Shown in pieces: positions 35,981 to 48,752 of a stretch of DNA of 64,000 bases. The DNA is taken from NCBI RefSeq assembly GCF_000204055.1, contig NW_006768774.1, positions 1,441,819-1,505,818 on the forward strand, read 5' to 3'. Origin of the DNA: Melampsora larici-populina 98AG31 (lineage: Eukaryota > Basidiomycota > Pucciniomycetes > Pucciniales > Melampsoraceae). The notes under the pieces were generated by a model. It worked only from the letters and a program-made list of their open reading frames with translations. It did not search any database and was not told where the DNA came from. Made by a program: the position numbers and the translations under genes. How positions within the stretch are numbered: position 1 is the stretch's first letter; each line of letters starts with the position of its first letter.

Positions 35981-38900
35981 ATGAACTCCGAAGACGTCAA
36001 CCCCTCTATTGTTGACGATTCTCAGGACGATTCAACTGTTACTGAAGGCTCTAGTCCTTCAAGTTCCACCGATTCCTTTGGAACGGTAAAACAAGATTTT
36101 ACAAATCCCCTGTCATCAGACGCTATTGCTGGTTCTTCGAACTTGGAAGAACCTGTCTCCTCAAAAATGACCGATCAAGTCAAATCCCGAGTTTTTGGTG
36201 ACCAAATTCAAAAGTACTCCCAGATCATGAACAACGCTCTGAGCAAGTATAAAGTTTCAGATGATCTTACCGATGAAAATTACATCGAGTGGAGCCAGTC
36301 CTTGATGGAAGTTTTTCGTTCACTTGAATTTCACAACTATTTTAAAATTGAGAACTACCGAAAACCTGCTTTATCTGATGAAGAACACGAGAAGACCAGG
36401 TTTAATCTTACCACCTTCGTTCTCCACCGATTGGACTCAACCAATAAAGTCAGAACCCGAAATCATTTAACGGATCCCAAAGACGCCTGTGAAATCATAT
36501 ACGATCCTTATGTTTGCTGGAAGTTTCTCAAAACTTATCATAATCGTGTCTCCAAGGACAAGCTTGAAGCGGTCACAAGGACTTTGTACGCTTGTCAAAT
36601 TTCGAAAACGGAATCTCTTTCAGTCTTTGTCGATAAATTTGAAAACCTAGTTTGAGAATTCTATTGCTTGAATGGTGAATTATCAGACATCCAATCCGCT
36701 CGAATGCTGTTGGGGGCTATCCCATCTCTCTCTGTCAAAACAAAAGAGTACATTCACAACTCCGTGGTGCCTCTGACTAGAGAAGGAGTCGCTACGTACC
36801 TCCGAAAGTACGAAGAACAACATGGTTGGACCTGCTCTGCAATCAGAGAGGTCAACTCGGTTTCAGCTCGCCAAGTCAAGAAGTCCTCAAATGAATGTAC
36901 CCCGGATGAATGTGTCGGTCCTCATTTGGCGAAGAACTGCTGGTCTAAGCCGGAAAATGCCAACAAGAGACTCGCTTTTCTTTCTAAAATCAGAGCTAAA
37001 TCTGGGGGTGCTGTCTCAAATTCAATTTCAAACTCTTCTGATCATGACACACAGTCCTCAATCAAAGGTGTAAAGAAGGTGTTCGACTCAAGCGTGAATT
37101 CAGCCTCTGCAAGCATGGCTTTCCTCTCTTTGAACGTTGAATTCGACGACAACGTTTCTACAGAATCAACACTTGAATCGATTTCGGCTTCGCCTTCTGA
37201 ATTCGAAGAAGACTCAGTTATGGATGCTTCGGTCTCTGCTGCTCTTACCTCATCTAGAGACTGGGCTTTACATGATACTGGTGCCACTCACCATCTGTTC
37301 AAAGATAAGAAATTCTTTGATATCTCAACCCTAGTAAAGATTGAAGATGCAAGCAAACGCCTCAAATTGGCCGGTGGCGACATGTCCTTGGCAGTTCATA
37401 GCCGCGGTGTAGCTAAATTGCTGGCTGGAGACGAAACTCCTTTTGAACTTGAGAATTCACTCTATGTTCCAGAATTGTCTCGTAATCTAATCGCTGGGGG
37501 TTTACTGAAGAAACTTGGAGTCCGTGAATTGTTCCACAATAGCACCAACTTCTCATTAGTATTGAATGATCTAGCAATATTTAATGGTTTCATATCCGAT
37601 AACAATCTTATGTTCATCCTTCTTCAACCGGTGAGTGGCGCACACTCTACTTCAACTTCGGCGAATATTACTGAAGTCTCATCATCACTTCAACACCGAC
37701 GTTTAGGACATGTCAGTCAGAAATACCTGAAGTTAATGGCGAAACATGAGAGCTTGGAAAAATTTGATTATCAGGAAGAAGAGCTAAACTGTGAAATTTG
37801 CTCTTTATCCAAAAATACCAAGCTTCCACATAACAAAACTAGACCACGTGCTCTTAACTTCTTAGAAAATGTACATGTTGACTTGAGTGGGATCATAAGA
37901 ACTACCGGAATCAACAATGAAAATTATTTTGTTCTATTTTGTGATGATTTTTCCGCATACCGCCATATCTATCTGCTTCGAGACAAATCAAAAGAAGACG
38001 TTTTCGATGTGTTTATGGCGTACATTGCCGTAGCTGAAAGGCAAACCGGTTGTTCCTTGAAACAATTTACCCTTGATCGGGGTAGTGAATTCCTCAATAA
38101 TCTACTTGGTCCCAAGCTCAAGGAGCTAGGAATAACTCTTCACCTCACTTCAGGCTATGCACCTGAAGAAAATGGTGTTTCCGAACGAGGTATGCGCATT
38201 GTCGCTACCAGGGCCCGTTCGATGATGCTGGAATCAGCTTTGCCAATCAGATTTTGGTATCTTGCTTGTAGCGCAGCCGTATTTCTGACAAATCGATGCG
38301 TGACTGCTGCCCTTGAAACTGGCAAAACACCTTTTGAAGTGTGGCACTTCCGAAAACCATCTATTCACCATCTCCTAGTGTTTGGTTGTCAGGCTTTTGG
38401 CCTAATCAGGAAAGAACTGCGTTCATCAAAATTTTCTCCTGTCAGTTCGGAAGGGGTGCTCGTTGGTTTTGAGTCTGATAACTTCAATTATCAAATTTAT
38501 GATTTAACTTCTCGAAAAATATATATTACTCATCATTCAACATTTAATGAAGATGTATTTCCTTTCAAACTCATCAAACCCATCAACAACCCTGAACCTA
38601 ACAACTCAATGAAATCACCAGTTAAAATTAGGTTCTTCGATGATCAGGATGAAGAATACGACGATCAACCTTCTTCTATTCCCGCATCTTCTGTTATTCC
38701 ATCTTCTGTTATTCCTCCTACAGAAATCCCATCCAGAGACATGTCTGATAGCCAACTTCCAGTAAATCAAATTGAAGAACCAGTACGTCGTTCTGGTCAA
38801 CCTTCCAAGAAAGTCTATGACACTTTAAAAGGAATGTGCTCTTCCGCCATATTTGAAGATGATTTTATCACCAAATCTTTCTTTGCGTGTTTATCAGCCG

Positions 38901-40504
38901 AATGCAACATATCTGATATTATGGAAACACCTGATCCAAAGTCCTATAAACGAGCAATGGAATCCTCAGATGCAAAATTATGGCAAGCCGCGTGTGACAA
39001 AGAATTTAATTCACTTAAAGAAAAGAAGGTTTGGGTGCTGGTAGATCGTCCTAAAGATCGTCACGTCATCAGAGGGTTGTGGGTATTCCATAGGAAGTCT
39101 CTGGTGGATGGAGGCATCAAGTATAAAGCCAGGTATGTTGCTATGGGCAATACCCAAATTCCTGGTGGAGACTACGGAGATACGTTTGCTCCTACCGGAA
39201 AGCCAGGTTCATTACGACTGTTAGTTGCCATCGCGTCCATCAATGGTTGGGAAATTCACCAGATGGACGCTGTAACAGCTTTTCTAAACGGCAAACTTAC
39301 TGAAGAACTGTACGTCGAAGTACCTGACGGATATCGGACTGCTTCCACTGTGGGAAAGGTCTGGAGAATGTTGGGATCTCTGTATGGATTCAAACAATCG
39401 CCGAAAATCTGGCAGGACGACGTTGAAGCTTTCCTCATTGAGATTGGTTTTTACCAATGTGAAATAGATCATTGTATCTATATCCGATCATCTGGTGATT
39501 TGTTTACTGCGGTCTATGTTCATGTGGATGATCTTGCGATTACAGGTAACGATATCGCTAGGTTCAAGGTGGAAATTTCATCTAAGTGGGAGATGGAAGA
39601 CCTGGGTTTGGCTCACACAGTCGTAGGTATTGAAATTTCAAGAATTAACAATCACACGTACTCAATGTGTCAGCAAAAATATGCCTTGACTGTTTTGAAG
39701 CGTTTTGATATGATGAATGCAAAGCCGGCAATTACTCCTTTATCTCCTAACGTCAAGTTACTAAAATCAACCAAAGAAGAAGCTCAAGAATTCGCGAAGA
39801 CCAAACTCCCTTACAGAAGAGTTGTTGGTTCACTGATGTACTTGGCTCAGTGCACACGTCCTGATTTAGCGCACGCCGTTGGAGTGTTGTCCCAACATCT
39901 CGAGGCTCCCAACAAGACTCACTGGGATTCGGCAATTCATGTTCTACGATACCTTATTCACACGGTAAATGTAGGTATAGTGTACTCTGGAGAGTCCGTC
40001 AATGTGGTTTCCGGTCAGCGTAGTTTTGAATGTCCTGTCTCTCATTGTGATGCAGATTGGGCAGGCGATATCAGCACCCGCCGTTTGACCACAGGTTATG
40101 TCTTTGTACTAGCTGGTGGCCCCATCTCCTGGAGAAGTCGCCTTCAACCAACTGTAGCTTTATCATCAACCGAAGCCGAGTACAGGGCTATCACGGAAGC
40201 CGGTCAAGAGCTGCTCTGGTTACGAAACATGATGTCAAGATTCGGTTACTCCGACCCAAATCCAACTGTCTTACAGAGTGACAACTTAGGAGCTATTCAT
40301 TTAACATCTAAATCAATTTTTCATGCTTGAACCAAACACATAGAAATACATTATCACTGGATACGTGAAGTAGTTAAGAAAGGTGATTTATCATTAAAAC
40401 ATTGTCCTACGCATTTAATGGTTGCGGACTTGTTAACTAAACAACTACCTAAAGAACAGTTCTCATCTCTTAGAAAACTTTTGGGTTTACGTTTTTTAGG
40501 GTAA
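35981..40504 (+). pseudogene. Copia gag-pol polyprotein, 1508 codons with two in-frame TGA
   Basis: One frame runs from ATG 35981 to TAA 40502-40504, interrupted only by TGA at 36653-36655 and 40328-40330. Order: capsid-like gag (1 to about 290); a Cys/His knuckle near 310 (C-x4-C-x3-H-x4-C, a loose variant); aspartic protease ALHDTGATHH near 431; integrase zinc domain (HRRLGH, then CEICSLSK) near 570; catalytic VHVDLSG, TLDRGSEF and EENGVSERG; RT with HQMDAVTAFLNG, LYGFKQSPKIW and YVHVDD near 1180; RNase H with SHCDADWAGD and SSTEAEY. Both stops lie where the family usually has Arg: the first inside gag, the second after the RNase H. The product may be made only by readthrough, or the copy may be dead. 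Confidence 0.93.
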
Positions 40505-40509
40505 ATGCT

Positions 40510-40522
40510 CTTTGAGGGGGTG
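40510..40522 (+). other. Polypurine tract
   Basis: TTTGAGGGGGTG directly precedes the right LTR and would prime plus-strand DNA synthesis. Confidence 0.75.
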
Positions 40523-41408
40523 TGTTAAGATACAAGGTAGTTAAAGAGTTAAGGTATCTTATTTAGGTGGTCAAAGATCATTTCCCGATTTGGTCATTTG
40601 AAGAGATGTATTCAAGGTCAGAAGAATGGGGTGTGTGTGGCAACATTGGTGGAAGAATGGACCAAAGGGGTTAGCTGGAAATTGTGAAGCAAGGGGGCGT
40701 TGAAAAGTTTTTCTTTGGGATATCAGCTCACTGTTGTAAATTTCTTTCTCCCTCTTTTCTGATTCTTTTCTTGTCGAAAAGAATCAGTAAGTCTCCTCCA
40801 TTTCATTCTCAAGATTTGTTCGTATACAACTTTTTTACTGATACATCACTCTCACTTAGATATTATTTCATTTTTACTTTGTTTTACAACCTCTTACGCG
40901 CGCTCCTCATTCCCTTTCGAGCTCGCAGGTAGTGACCTTTCTTCTAGATCAAATCATCTACTATTCTCTCTGATCTTAATCTTGTTCTTCTCTCTACTTT
41001 TTGTCCTGTGATCTCTGTAGGTTTGTCAAGTGTTCTCGACATTGACCTAGCAGATTGAGCTGTAGTCTAACGCGATAACTTGTGCCCTCAGGTTAGTAAA
41101 AGTCTGGTCGAAAAGAATCAATATTATTTCATTTTTACTTTGTTTTACAACCTCTTACGCGCGCTCCTCATTCCCTTTCGAGCTCGCAGGTTTGTCAAGT
41201 GTTCTCGACGTTGACCTAGCAGATTGAGCTGTAGTCTAACGCGATAACTTGTGCCCTCAGGTTTGTCAAGTGTTCTCGACGTTGACCTAGCAGATTGAGC
41301 TGTAGTCTAACGCGATAACTTGTGCCCTCAGGTTATTTCCACAGTACTACAGATTCAAATCCGTGTCATTTTGTGATTCTTTTGAATCAGTTCGTCGAGA
41401 ACTTTATA
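40523..41408 (+). repeat. Right LTR, 886 bp, with 261-bp internal extra segment
   Basis: Identical by eye to the left LTR for the first 406 bp (to 40928) and the last 219 bp (from 41190). Between them lie 261 bp (40929-41189) absent from the left LTR. These consist of a pyrimidine-rich GT...AG segment, a third copy of the 71-bp unit with one G-to-A change, and a duplicate of the preceding LTR sequence ending TTTCGAGCTCGCAG. Confidence 0.92.
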
Positions 41409-44400
41409 GTAATACCCCAAGAGTCATCCATGTGTGTGTCAAGACCTGTGATATTTAACTCTTAACATATGATTCATAGAATCAGAGAGAAGAAAGTTCA
41501 CCACAACTTTGGGGAGCTTGAGAAGCCATAGTTGACATTTCTGTCCGCACATACAGTGTTTATAAATTTTATGACTTGGAAAAACTACCACTGGTTTGAG
41601 ACTGAAAGAGTTCAAAAAAGCAGCTACCTCCAATTAAGACAGGAGAAACTTGTGCTTGCCAAAATGATGGTAGAGAAGAAACAGAATGAAGTATGAGATA
41701 CGGTGCAAGTCCATTGTGATGTCTTATGTATTGATTGAGTTGTTTGGTGAAGGATGTCCAAAATTCATGTTTGTACACATCCTGACCTTGCTAGAAGTAG
41801 GATTTGTAGCAAGGCATAAAGGTGAAACCAGTTGTAGAGTGTTGTGTGTACACAACTGCGCCACAGCAGATCACGTGACAGTTGTACAGCTAGTACATAT
41901 ATAGTCTCCGTCCTTGGCATTGGATTCCACATCATCATCACTTAAGTTGTGGAGCTGATACCTTGGACAAGAACTAACCTGTGCCATTCAACCTATCTGT
42001 TATAAAACCTCCATGCCAGGAAGCAAGGTATCAAATGAGCAAGAAAACCCATTGAACTTGGGTTCTTGAAACCTAGTTCTGATCAATACTTCTTCTGCTT
42101 CAGGTCCAGAAGTGTCATTAGTGTTTAAAAATGTGTTGTCTGAAGGTTTGGCAGAGATAGGCCAGAGCTCTTCTGTGAGACCAAAATAATGGAATCAGAC
42201 AAAGGAGCAGCTGGGGTGATATTTGAGTAAGGATTTCTAATTTCCAATGTTAATTAAAAAGCTGATTTTGAAGATGTCAGGGAGCCTCTTGATGCTGCAA
42301 ACTGCTAATGGATCTTCTAAATAGGTGGAGAAGAGGGAAGAGGGTCAGAGTGAATGGATGACTCAACATCCGATGAAAACCCCATATCAAGTGTGTCAAT
42401 CTTGAGTTGTCCAAGGAAAGTTTGCGTGTTGTCTCATTTGTGAGCACTTCTTCCTTGATGGTGCTCAAAGCATCCATATTTGTTGCTTACCCCATGAAAT
42501 CTGTTGCACTGATTGTATGAGTTGAGGAAAACACCCACATTCTACTCAGCACAAGGCTCATCAACCTTAGGTAAAGATCTAGAATCTTGGACTTTGTATG
42601 GTGGTTTGTTGCACCTTTATTTGGCCTTCAAAGTATTTTGACAACAAGAGGATTGATAATAAAAGAAGCTGCAGCTGCTTCAATAGCAAGACAAGGCGAA
42701 TGCAGAGGGGAGCTGGAATTGAGGCCTTGCCAAGTTTGCTAATGCTACTATAAAGGATCTGTTTGTTGATGCCTTTAAGTGAGTCATGACTGTAGTCTTC
42801 CCAAAGTAGATCAGGCTGTGAAACAAATTCTTCACAAAGTTTGAAATCATAATCACCAGCATATTCCTAGTGAACACAACCTTGAAATAAACCTGGAAGA
42901 ACAATGCATTTGAAGATTTTTTGATGGAAATAGTAGCAGGAGCAAATGCTGAAATATAGGTATGACAGAGAACGGCCAACAGGTTTTGCCAATAGATTAA
43001 TCTCCTTAGGTGCAGCTCCTTTGATATATTCAAGATCTCTATCTTCATTAATTTGAAGGTGGCTTTGAGGAGCGTGAAAGGATGCCACAGTGCCATAAAA
43101 TCTTTGTATATCAACAAAGTTGTATTCAAGAAGATCTTTGGTGTGAAATTTCTTCAATTTAGCAGTCTTTTATTACAAGAATTGAAATTTGATGTGTGTT
43201 GTTTGATGTCAGATTTTTATAAGAAAAAAATGTATTGATGTGAAGGGAACAAGGAGTGATTTCCTCAGTCACCAAGTGCTATTTTCCATCCAAATATGGA
43301 ACATACATGACCTCATCCATGATATTTGGACCAGCACTAGCCGGGTATCCAGATACAGCTGGTGCTGGAAAGAGAGGTTTGTAAGAACACAACAAAGAAG
43401 GAGGAGGGGAGGAAAGTCCCTTTTCTGTTTCCCTTTGTCAATCTGTTCAAAAAGTTTAACCAGATGAATTTGTCAAATCTTAAGGATTTGACACAGGCCT
43501 TATGAGAATTGGATACAATTATGGAGGGATAGTCCTGCTAACAGCTGTTGACCCACTGATGGAATGCTAACTGCTGAAGAAACACGTCTAAATGGTGGAG
43601 GGGGATTTGTGTTGAGTGATCCTCCTGATGGACTGGAAGGGAACATAGATAAGTCAAGAATACCAGAAGTGCAAACAGCTGAAGGTGTTGGGACCAGAAG
43701 ATCCATGAACCATTTGAGTGGAGCAAAAAGCTCAACTCCAGGAGGTTCTTCACAGTTTTTTCCAAGAATCATGACTGGATCAGCCAGAGGCTTGAGGCTG
43801 ACAGGGATTTTTTCCGTAGTCTGATAGACAGGTCTGCCTGCCCTTCCTGTATCATCATGATTCTTGAGGATCTTATTGATGTCATTGAAATTCTTAGTCA
43901 CTGCATAAGAGTTCTCAAGCATAATCAAGACGATATAAAAAGAATAGAATGATATAACGATTTTTGTAAAAAAAAAAAAAAAGACCATGAGAATGTAAAA
44001 TAGATTCATTAGGATCATATCTTTAAATGAATAAAGAGAAACTGGGGTTCTGGGAAAACCAATTCATTTGTCTATCCTAGAACTCCATCCTTTCTAGACA
44101 TATGAAGAGAATAGCTTGTCTTGAATGTAAGATTGGCTTTATGCTTTTTGTCTGTAAGGAATGGAATTCTTTGGGTACCCGCCCCCTATTATCCGAATGC
44201 CCATCTTGACCCCATTCCCGTTTGTCAATACTCGTACCGGCTTCCGGTAAAGTTTGATTCATCTTACAACGTCGCTTCATGATCGTGATCGACTTTCCAA
44301 AAATCGAATGATTCACAAAGTATAAGTTAGGTTCTGATAAAACTTATTGAAGGTTTCATTGGTCTTTCAAGATCGTAGAACTTATTTGGTTTGATCTGAT

Positions 44401-46370
44401 TGACAAGATAGAAATATTGGTAATCTGATTTGATGATTTACATAAAATCAGATAACTCATTATTTTGGTGTACAATTTTTTCTGCAGGGTTGTTTCAAGA
44501 TTCGATAATGGAGTCAAGCATACTTATGAAGCTTAACCCTTTGCCCATCAAACGTCTAATTTTGATTGACATTCCGATACTTGGATCGAGGATTTGTAAA
44601 GACCAAATTGTCTCGTTGGGATTCGGATCATTCGGCGCATGTATTCATCTCACTGTATCGCAAGCTTTACTCGGATTGGTACATACCGAATTCTCCCTGT
44701 GTGAGCGACTCTTGCCGTTCTTGCCGTTCTTGCCGTTCTTGCCTGTTCTTGCCGTTCTTGCCGCTGTGCAGCTATTTCTCATTCAAAGTTTGACATGTTG
44801 TTTGGTGATTGATTGTTCTGGATTGGGATAGACGAGATTAATTCGTTATCAACAATTCTCCAGAGTCATGATCGAAAAGGATCGAAATCATGTGAGGCAC
44901 ATTTCTTTTTTACAATTTTCCGCAACGTAGATCAAACTGTCAAAGCCGTATGTATTCTCCAATCTGCAAACTGTCAAAACCTCCTATGATCATATGAGAT
45001 GCTGGTCAGCTTTGGTCAGCGACTGCGACTTGTCAACTTCTCGAATCTGAGTTGATATCGTTACCAAGATTTTAGATGGGGATTTTAGATTTCGTGTTAT
45101 GATTGATGGATACCTGTTAACCAACTTTTTTAGTGTTCAGGTTTAGTCCTTTTTCACTGACAGTGGTATATGATTAGTCGATTTTACACCCCTGTCTAAA
45201 AATTAAATCGCCAGGTTTAAGGATGAACCTGTGAACTAAACGCAAGAGGCGAAAAAAGAAGTAAAGATCCCTTCCCCTGGCAAGTTTTTCTGCAGTGCAA
45301 GTTGATTTTTCGGTAAAACAGGCAACTTTGAGATCGACTTACTAAGCAAATCGATTTTTGGTGGATTAATCACTTACCGATGATTTTACACTTTCACTCA
45401 TCATCAGCTCATAATCTTCATCCGAAATTGAGATGTAGACTAGGATTGGGTTTGGTTTTTTTTTCTTCTTCTTTCTTTGAATCCAGATTAAGATTTTGAT
45501 TGATCGTCAATTCAAGGGATCTGGTTCAAGTTAGAATGATATTTGTGTTTTTTTCTCGATTCGGGTGTCAAAAATGGCTCTCCTTTTTTTTCCGTCCCTG
45601 TGTCTGATACACCATTTAGAACATGAACTTCAGATTACTAATCATTTAACTGATGATGAATTGGTATAATAACACTAATCCATGATTCTTGGTTGAATGA
45701 TTATATGATTCTCTTACATTACATTTTGAAGGATTACTTTTAAAAAAGCTAATTCTCAATCTTAAATCAATCCAAATCCGGATCCCCTTGAAACTTTGAC
45801 TTACTAAGAAATACTCAAATCAATCTCTTTGAAGGCAATCAATTTACTCACTAATCATCAGCATTCAAACTATTGTTCCTTGTTTCCTTAATCATCGTCA
45901 TCACCATAATTCGCTTTTCAGATTTTAATCAATCACCTCACTCACCTCAATAATCACCATCAACTATTAATCATACTCATCATTTCATTCTCACCACCTT
46001 TTTTTGATTCCATTTCATTAGTCAAGAGATCTAAGCACAGTTTCAGTTTGAAAGAGTCGAACAATATATTTCATTAAGATTTATCATTATTTCTCTTCTG
46101 CTGTGTTCTGAAAATCTTGTAAACCGTTGTAGAAAGTCGAAATCGAAAACCCTCATTCGAGTCTAATAGACCCTTATTCGGATTTGATTTCTCAACTTTT
46201 TGATATTTCCCCATCAAGAGGATTTATAATACTGAGAACATCGTAAATCAAAACATCCTCAATTTAATCTTTCATCATCGTTCATACAATCTCATCCTCG
46301 ATCACCTTCCAGTTTTGACCTCTATCACTAGCATATATTCCTTTTGATTTGTCGTTTTAAATCGACAAGT
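41409..46370. other. Long gene-poor stretch and MFS upstream region
   Basis: Nearly 5 kb without a supported gene. Frames of 100-170 codons (minus 43129-42680, minus 44018-43500, plus 44430-44831) have no domain, no exon partners and include homopolymer-derived tracts, so I treat them as chance or decayed repeats. A poly-A run lies at 43968-43981. The last kilobase is pyrimidine-rich and should hold the promoter and 5' UTR of the MFS gene. Confidence 0.4.
44711..44764. repeat. 9-bp tandem repeat CTTGCCGTT
   Basis: About six copies, one with a one-base slip (CTTGCCTGTT). It is non-coding as far as can be seen. Confidence 0.9.
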
Positions 46371-48752
46371 ATGGATTCCAAAATAGATACATCACCACTT
46401 CCAATCACAGTCACAGAAGCAGATCAAATTATCTCACGTTATGGTAATGACGCACCCTCTCCTTTACCTTCAAATCATTCCCATTCTTTGACTACTTTAC
46501 ATCAAAACAGTAGTGGTCTCACTTTAGCCCATCAAGATCAAGATCAACAGCATTCAACAACCAATCATCCGTCAGATCAAAATCAGCATCATCATTCTCA
46601 AAATGCATCAAAACATCCTTCACAAGAATTTGATCCTAATCGAGTGACTTGGTTACCTGATGATCCTGAAAACCCTCAATCTTGGTCAGATAAAAGAAAA
46701 TGGGTCTTGACTGTGATTTGTGGTATCATCACCGTTAATGCGTTAGTTCATTGTCATATTCAAACTTATTTATTTGTTGATACTTCCGTGGCTCATTCTC
46801 ATTTTGATTTTTTGATTTAAAGTACATTTGCAAGTTCAGCACCTTCCTCTGCTACAGAAGATATTGTGAAACAGTTTGGGGTTTCATTAGAAGTGGCTAC
46901 ATTAGTTACTTCTCTTTTCTTATGCGGTTATATTGCTGGGTAAGTTTCTGTTCTGTATCCTCATCTTTTAATTTGACAAAAAACTGAACTTAACCTCTAA
47001 CTTGTTTTTTTCGAAACAAAAAGCCCCTTGATCTGGGCACCACTTTCTGAGTTAATAGGACGACGACCAGTTTTCCTTGGAACCATGATTTCATATGTAA
47101 TTTTACAATTGGGAGAAGCATTAAATACAAATTTACAAACGATTTTAGTCATCAGATTCTTATCTGGTGTAGCTGCTTCTGCGCCTTTAACCAACTGTGG
47201 TGGTTTAATTGCAGATATCTGGGATCCTATTTATAGAGCTCCTGCGATTTCTATCTTTACTGCTTCTGCTTTTATTGGACCTGTACTTGGACCAAGTTGA
47301 GTCAATCTTAAATCTCTCTCACATATTGGTTTCATTTGTCTGATTCGATTTGTCTCTTTCACAGTTGTTGGAAGTTTTGTGGCTGGATCATATTTGGGAT
47401 TCAGATGGATCTTCTGGTTGATGATGATCATCGGTGGCGGATTCACAGCAATGGTCTACTTCGGATTACCCGAGACTTATGCTCCGATCCTCTTGGCCAA
47501 GAGAGCAAAAAAGAGGAGGGCAGAGGAAAATCGACCTGAACTCTATAGTGATCATGAACGTGCCGATTTTTCTGTCAAGGGTATACTTCACAGGACCTTA
47601 TTGCGACCTTTTAAGATGCTTGCTTCTGAAGTAAGATTTTTCTCCTAAGCATTAATCTCCAGCTCAGTTGATACTGATGTTTTCCTCTTCCGATCAGCCT
47701 ATCTTGGTACTCGTGACTGTTTACCTTTCTATCGTTTATGGTCTGCTTTACGGTCTATTCGAGGTCAGTTTGAGCTCTACCTTTGGATTAGCTAAGCAGT
47801 CTGTCACCTTTCTGATGACTCCATTCCGAAATCAAACATACAGGCTTTTCCTATCATCTGGGGTGACCTTCGAGGATTCACTCCTACTCAAATTGGATTA
47901 CTGTTCATCGGAGTAGGAATTGGTACTACTCTAGGTGCCGTCATGAATATATATCTTCAACAATCTTTGAAAACTCTTGTGCCCAAATGGCATGGACATC
48001 CCCCTTGCGAGGTTCATCTTTATGGATCAATGCTTGCTGGACCGTTCCTTGTGATTGGTATTTTTTGGCTTGGATGGACTGGTGCATACGCTTCTATCCC
48101 TTGGTGGGTACCTGCTATTTCGACGATCTTGTTGGGAGCTTCGTGAGTTGTGTTCAATGTTATCTATTCTAATAATACCAGAAGCTGATCAAACTTAATC
48201 ATTTAGGTTTACTCTTGTGTTCATCTCATTTCAAGCTTATTTGATAGATGTATATCTAATGTACTCAGCATCAGCTCTAGCGGCAAATACGATTTGTCGA
48301 TCTGCTTTTGGAGCGGCATTCCCCCTTTTCACGTAAGTTGTTCTCAAGTATCTTTATCATTCTCATCATATGATCAAGGCTCAGTATTCAATCATGATCT
48401 TTTTTCGGATTCCTCACAGACGACAAATGTTTGAAGGTTTAGGTGTTCAATGGGCTGCAACACTTGTAAGTTAAATTATTCGTGTTGGTCTTTTAAAGGC
48501 TTGAGTTTTGATGGTTTGAATTCTATGATTTAGATCGGTTGTGTTGGATTATTAATTAGTCCATCGCCATTTATATTTTATAAATATGGGTCGAGGATAA
48601 GAACTCGATCAAAATTCGCACCTAATCTTGATTTACAAATGAAGTCCACAGTAGAAGAAGAAGAACAAAGAGAGAAGACACAAGAGAAGAAGACAGAAGA
48701 GACAATGGCGGGGAAAAGTAATAATCATCAAAAGGGTCCTGAGATTGTTTAA
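46371..48752 (+). CDS. MFS multidrug/polyamine-type transporter (DHA1), 593 aa, 9 exons
   Basis: Proton-coupled efflux carriers of this family export drugs, polyamines and toxic metabolites across the plasma membrane. Exons: 46371-46741, 46823-46939, 47024-47295, 47365-47630, 47698-47763, 47844-48142, 48207-48332, 48420-48465, 48534-48752; 594 codons including stop, all phases consistent. The N-terminal 100 residues are Gln/His/Ser-rich and cytoplasmic. Family marks are WSDKRKW before helix 1, [11 protein letters not shown], then [22 protein letters not shown] (the DHA1 motif after helix 2), [18 protein letters not shown] and GPVLGPIVGSFVAG, then FRWIFW in the middle. The loop between helices 6 and 7 carries [11 protein letters not shown]. 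Twelve helices are expected. The tail is Lys/Glu-rich. The substrate cannot be read from sequence; similarity is to the TPO1/FLU1 group. Confidence 0.9.

Larger units (their letters stand above)
35307..41408 (+). mobile_element. Ty1/copia LTR retrotransposon, 6102 bp, TSD GTAAT
   Basis: Two LTRs enclose a gag-pol frame, with a tRNA-iMet-type primer site after the left LTR and a purine tract before the right LTR. GTAAT flanks both ends (35302-35306 and 41409-41413). Domain order protease, integrase, RT, RNase H identifies the copia superfamily. The shared parts of the LTRs (406 bp and 219 bp) look identical by eye, so insertion is recent. The right LTR has an extra 261 bp. Confidence 0.95.

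Noticed and set aside
36653..36655. Treating gag and pol of the copia element as two separate genes
   Set aside because: Both lie in the same frame separated by one TGA, with no start context or frameshift site; one interrupted polyprotein is simpler.
42680..43129. 149-codon minus-strand frame
   Set aside because: No domain, overlapping frames of similar length in other phases, surrounded by repeat-like DNA.
43500..44018. 172-codon minus-strand frame with a hydrophobic start
   Set aside because: The hydrophobic part comes from a poly-A/T run; no signal-peptide logic, no exon partners, no family.
44430..44831. 133-codon plus-strand frame with Leu-Pro repeat
   Set aside because: The repeat is the CTTGCCGTT microsatellite read in one phase; nothing else supports a gene.
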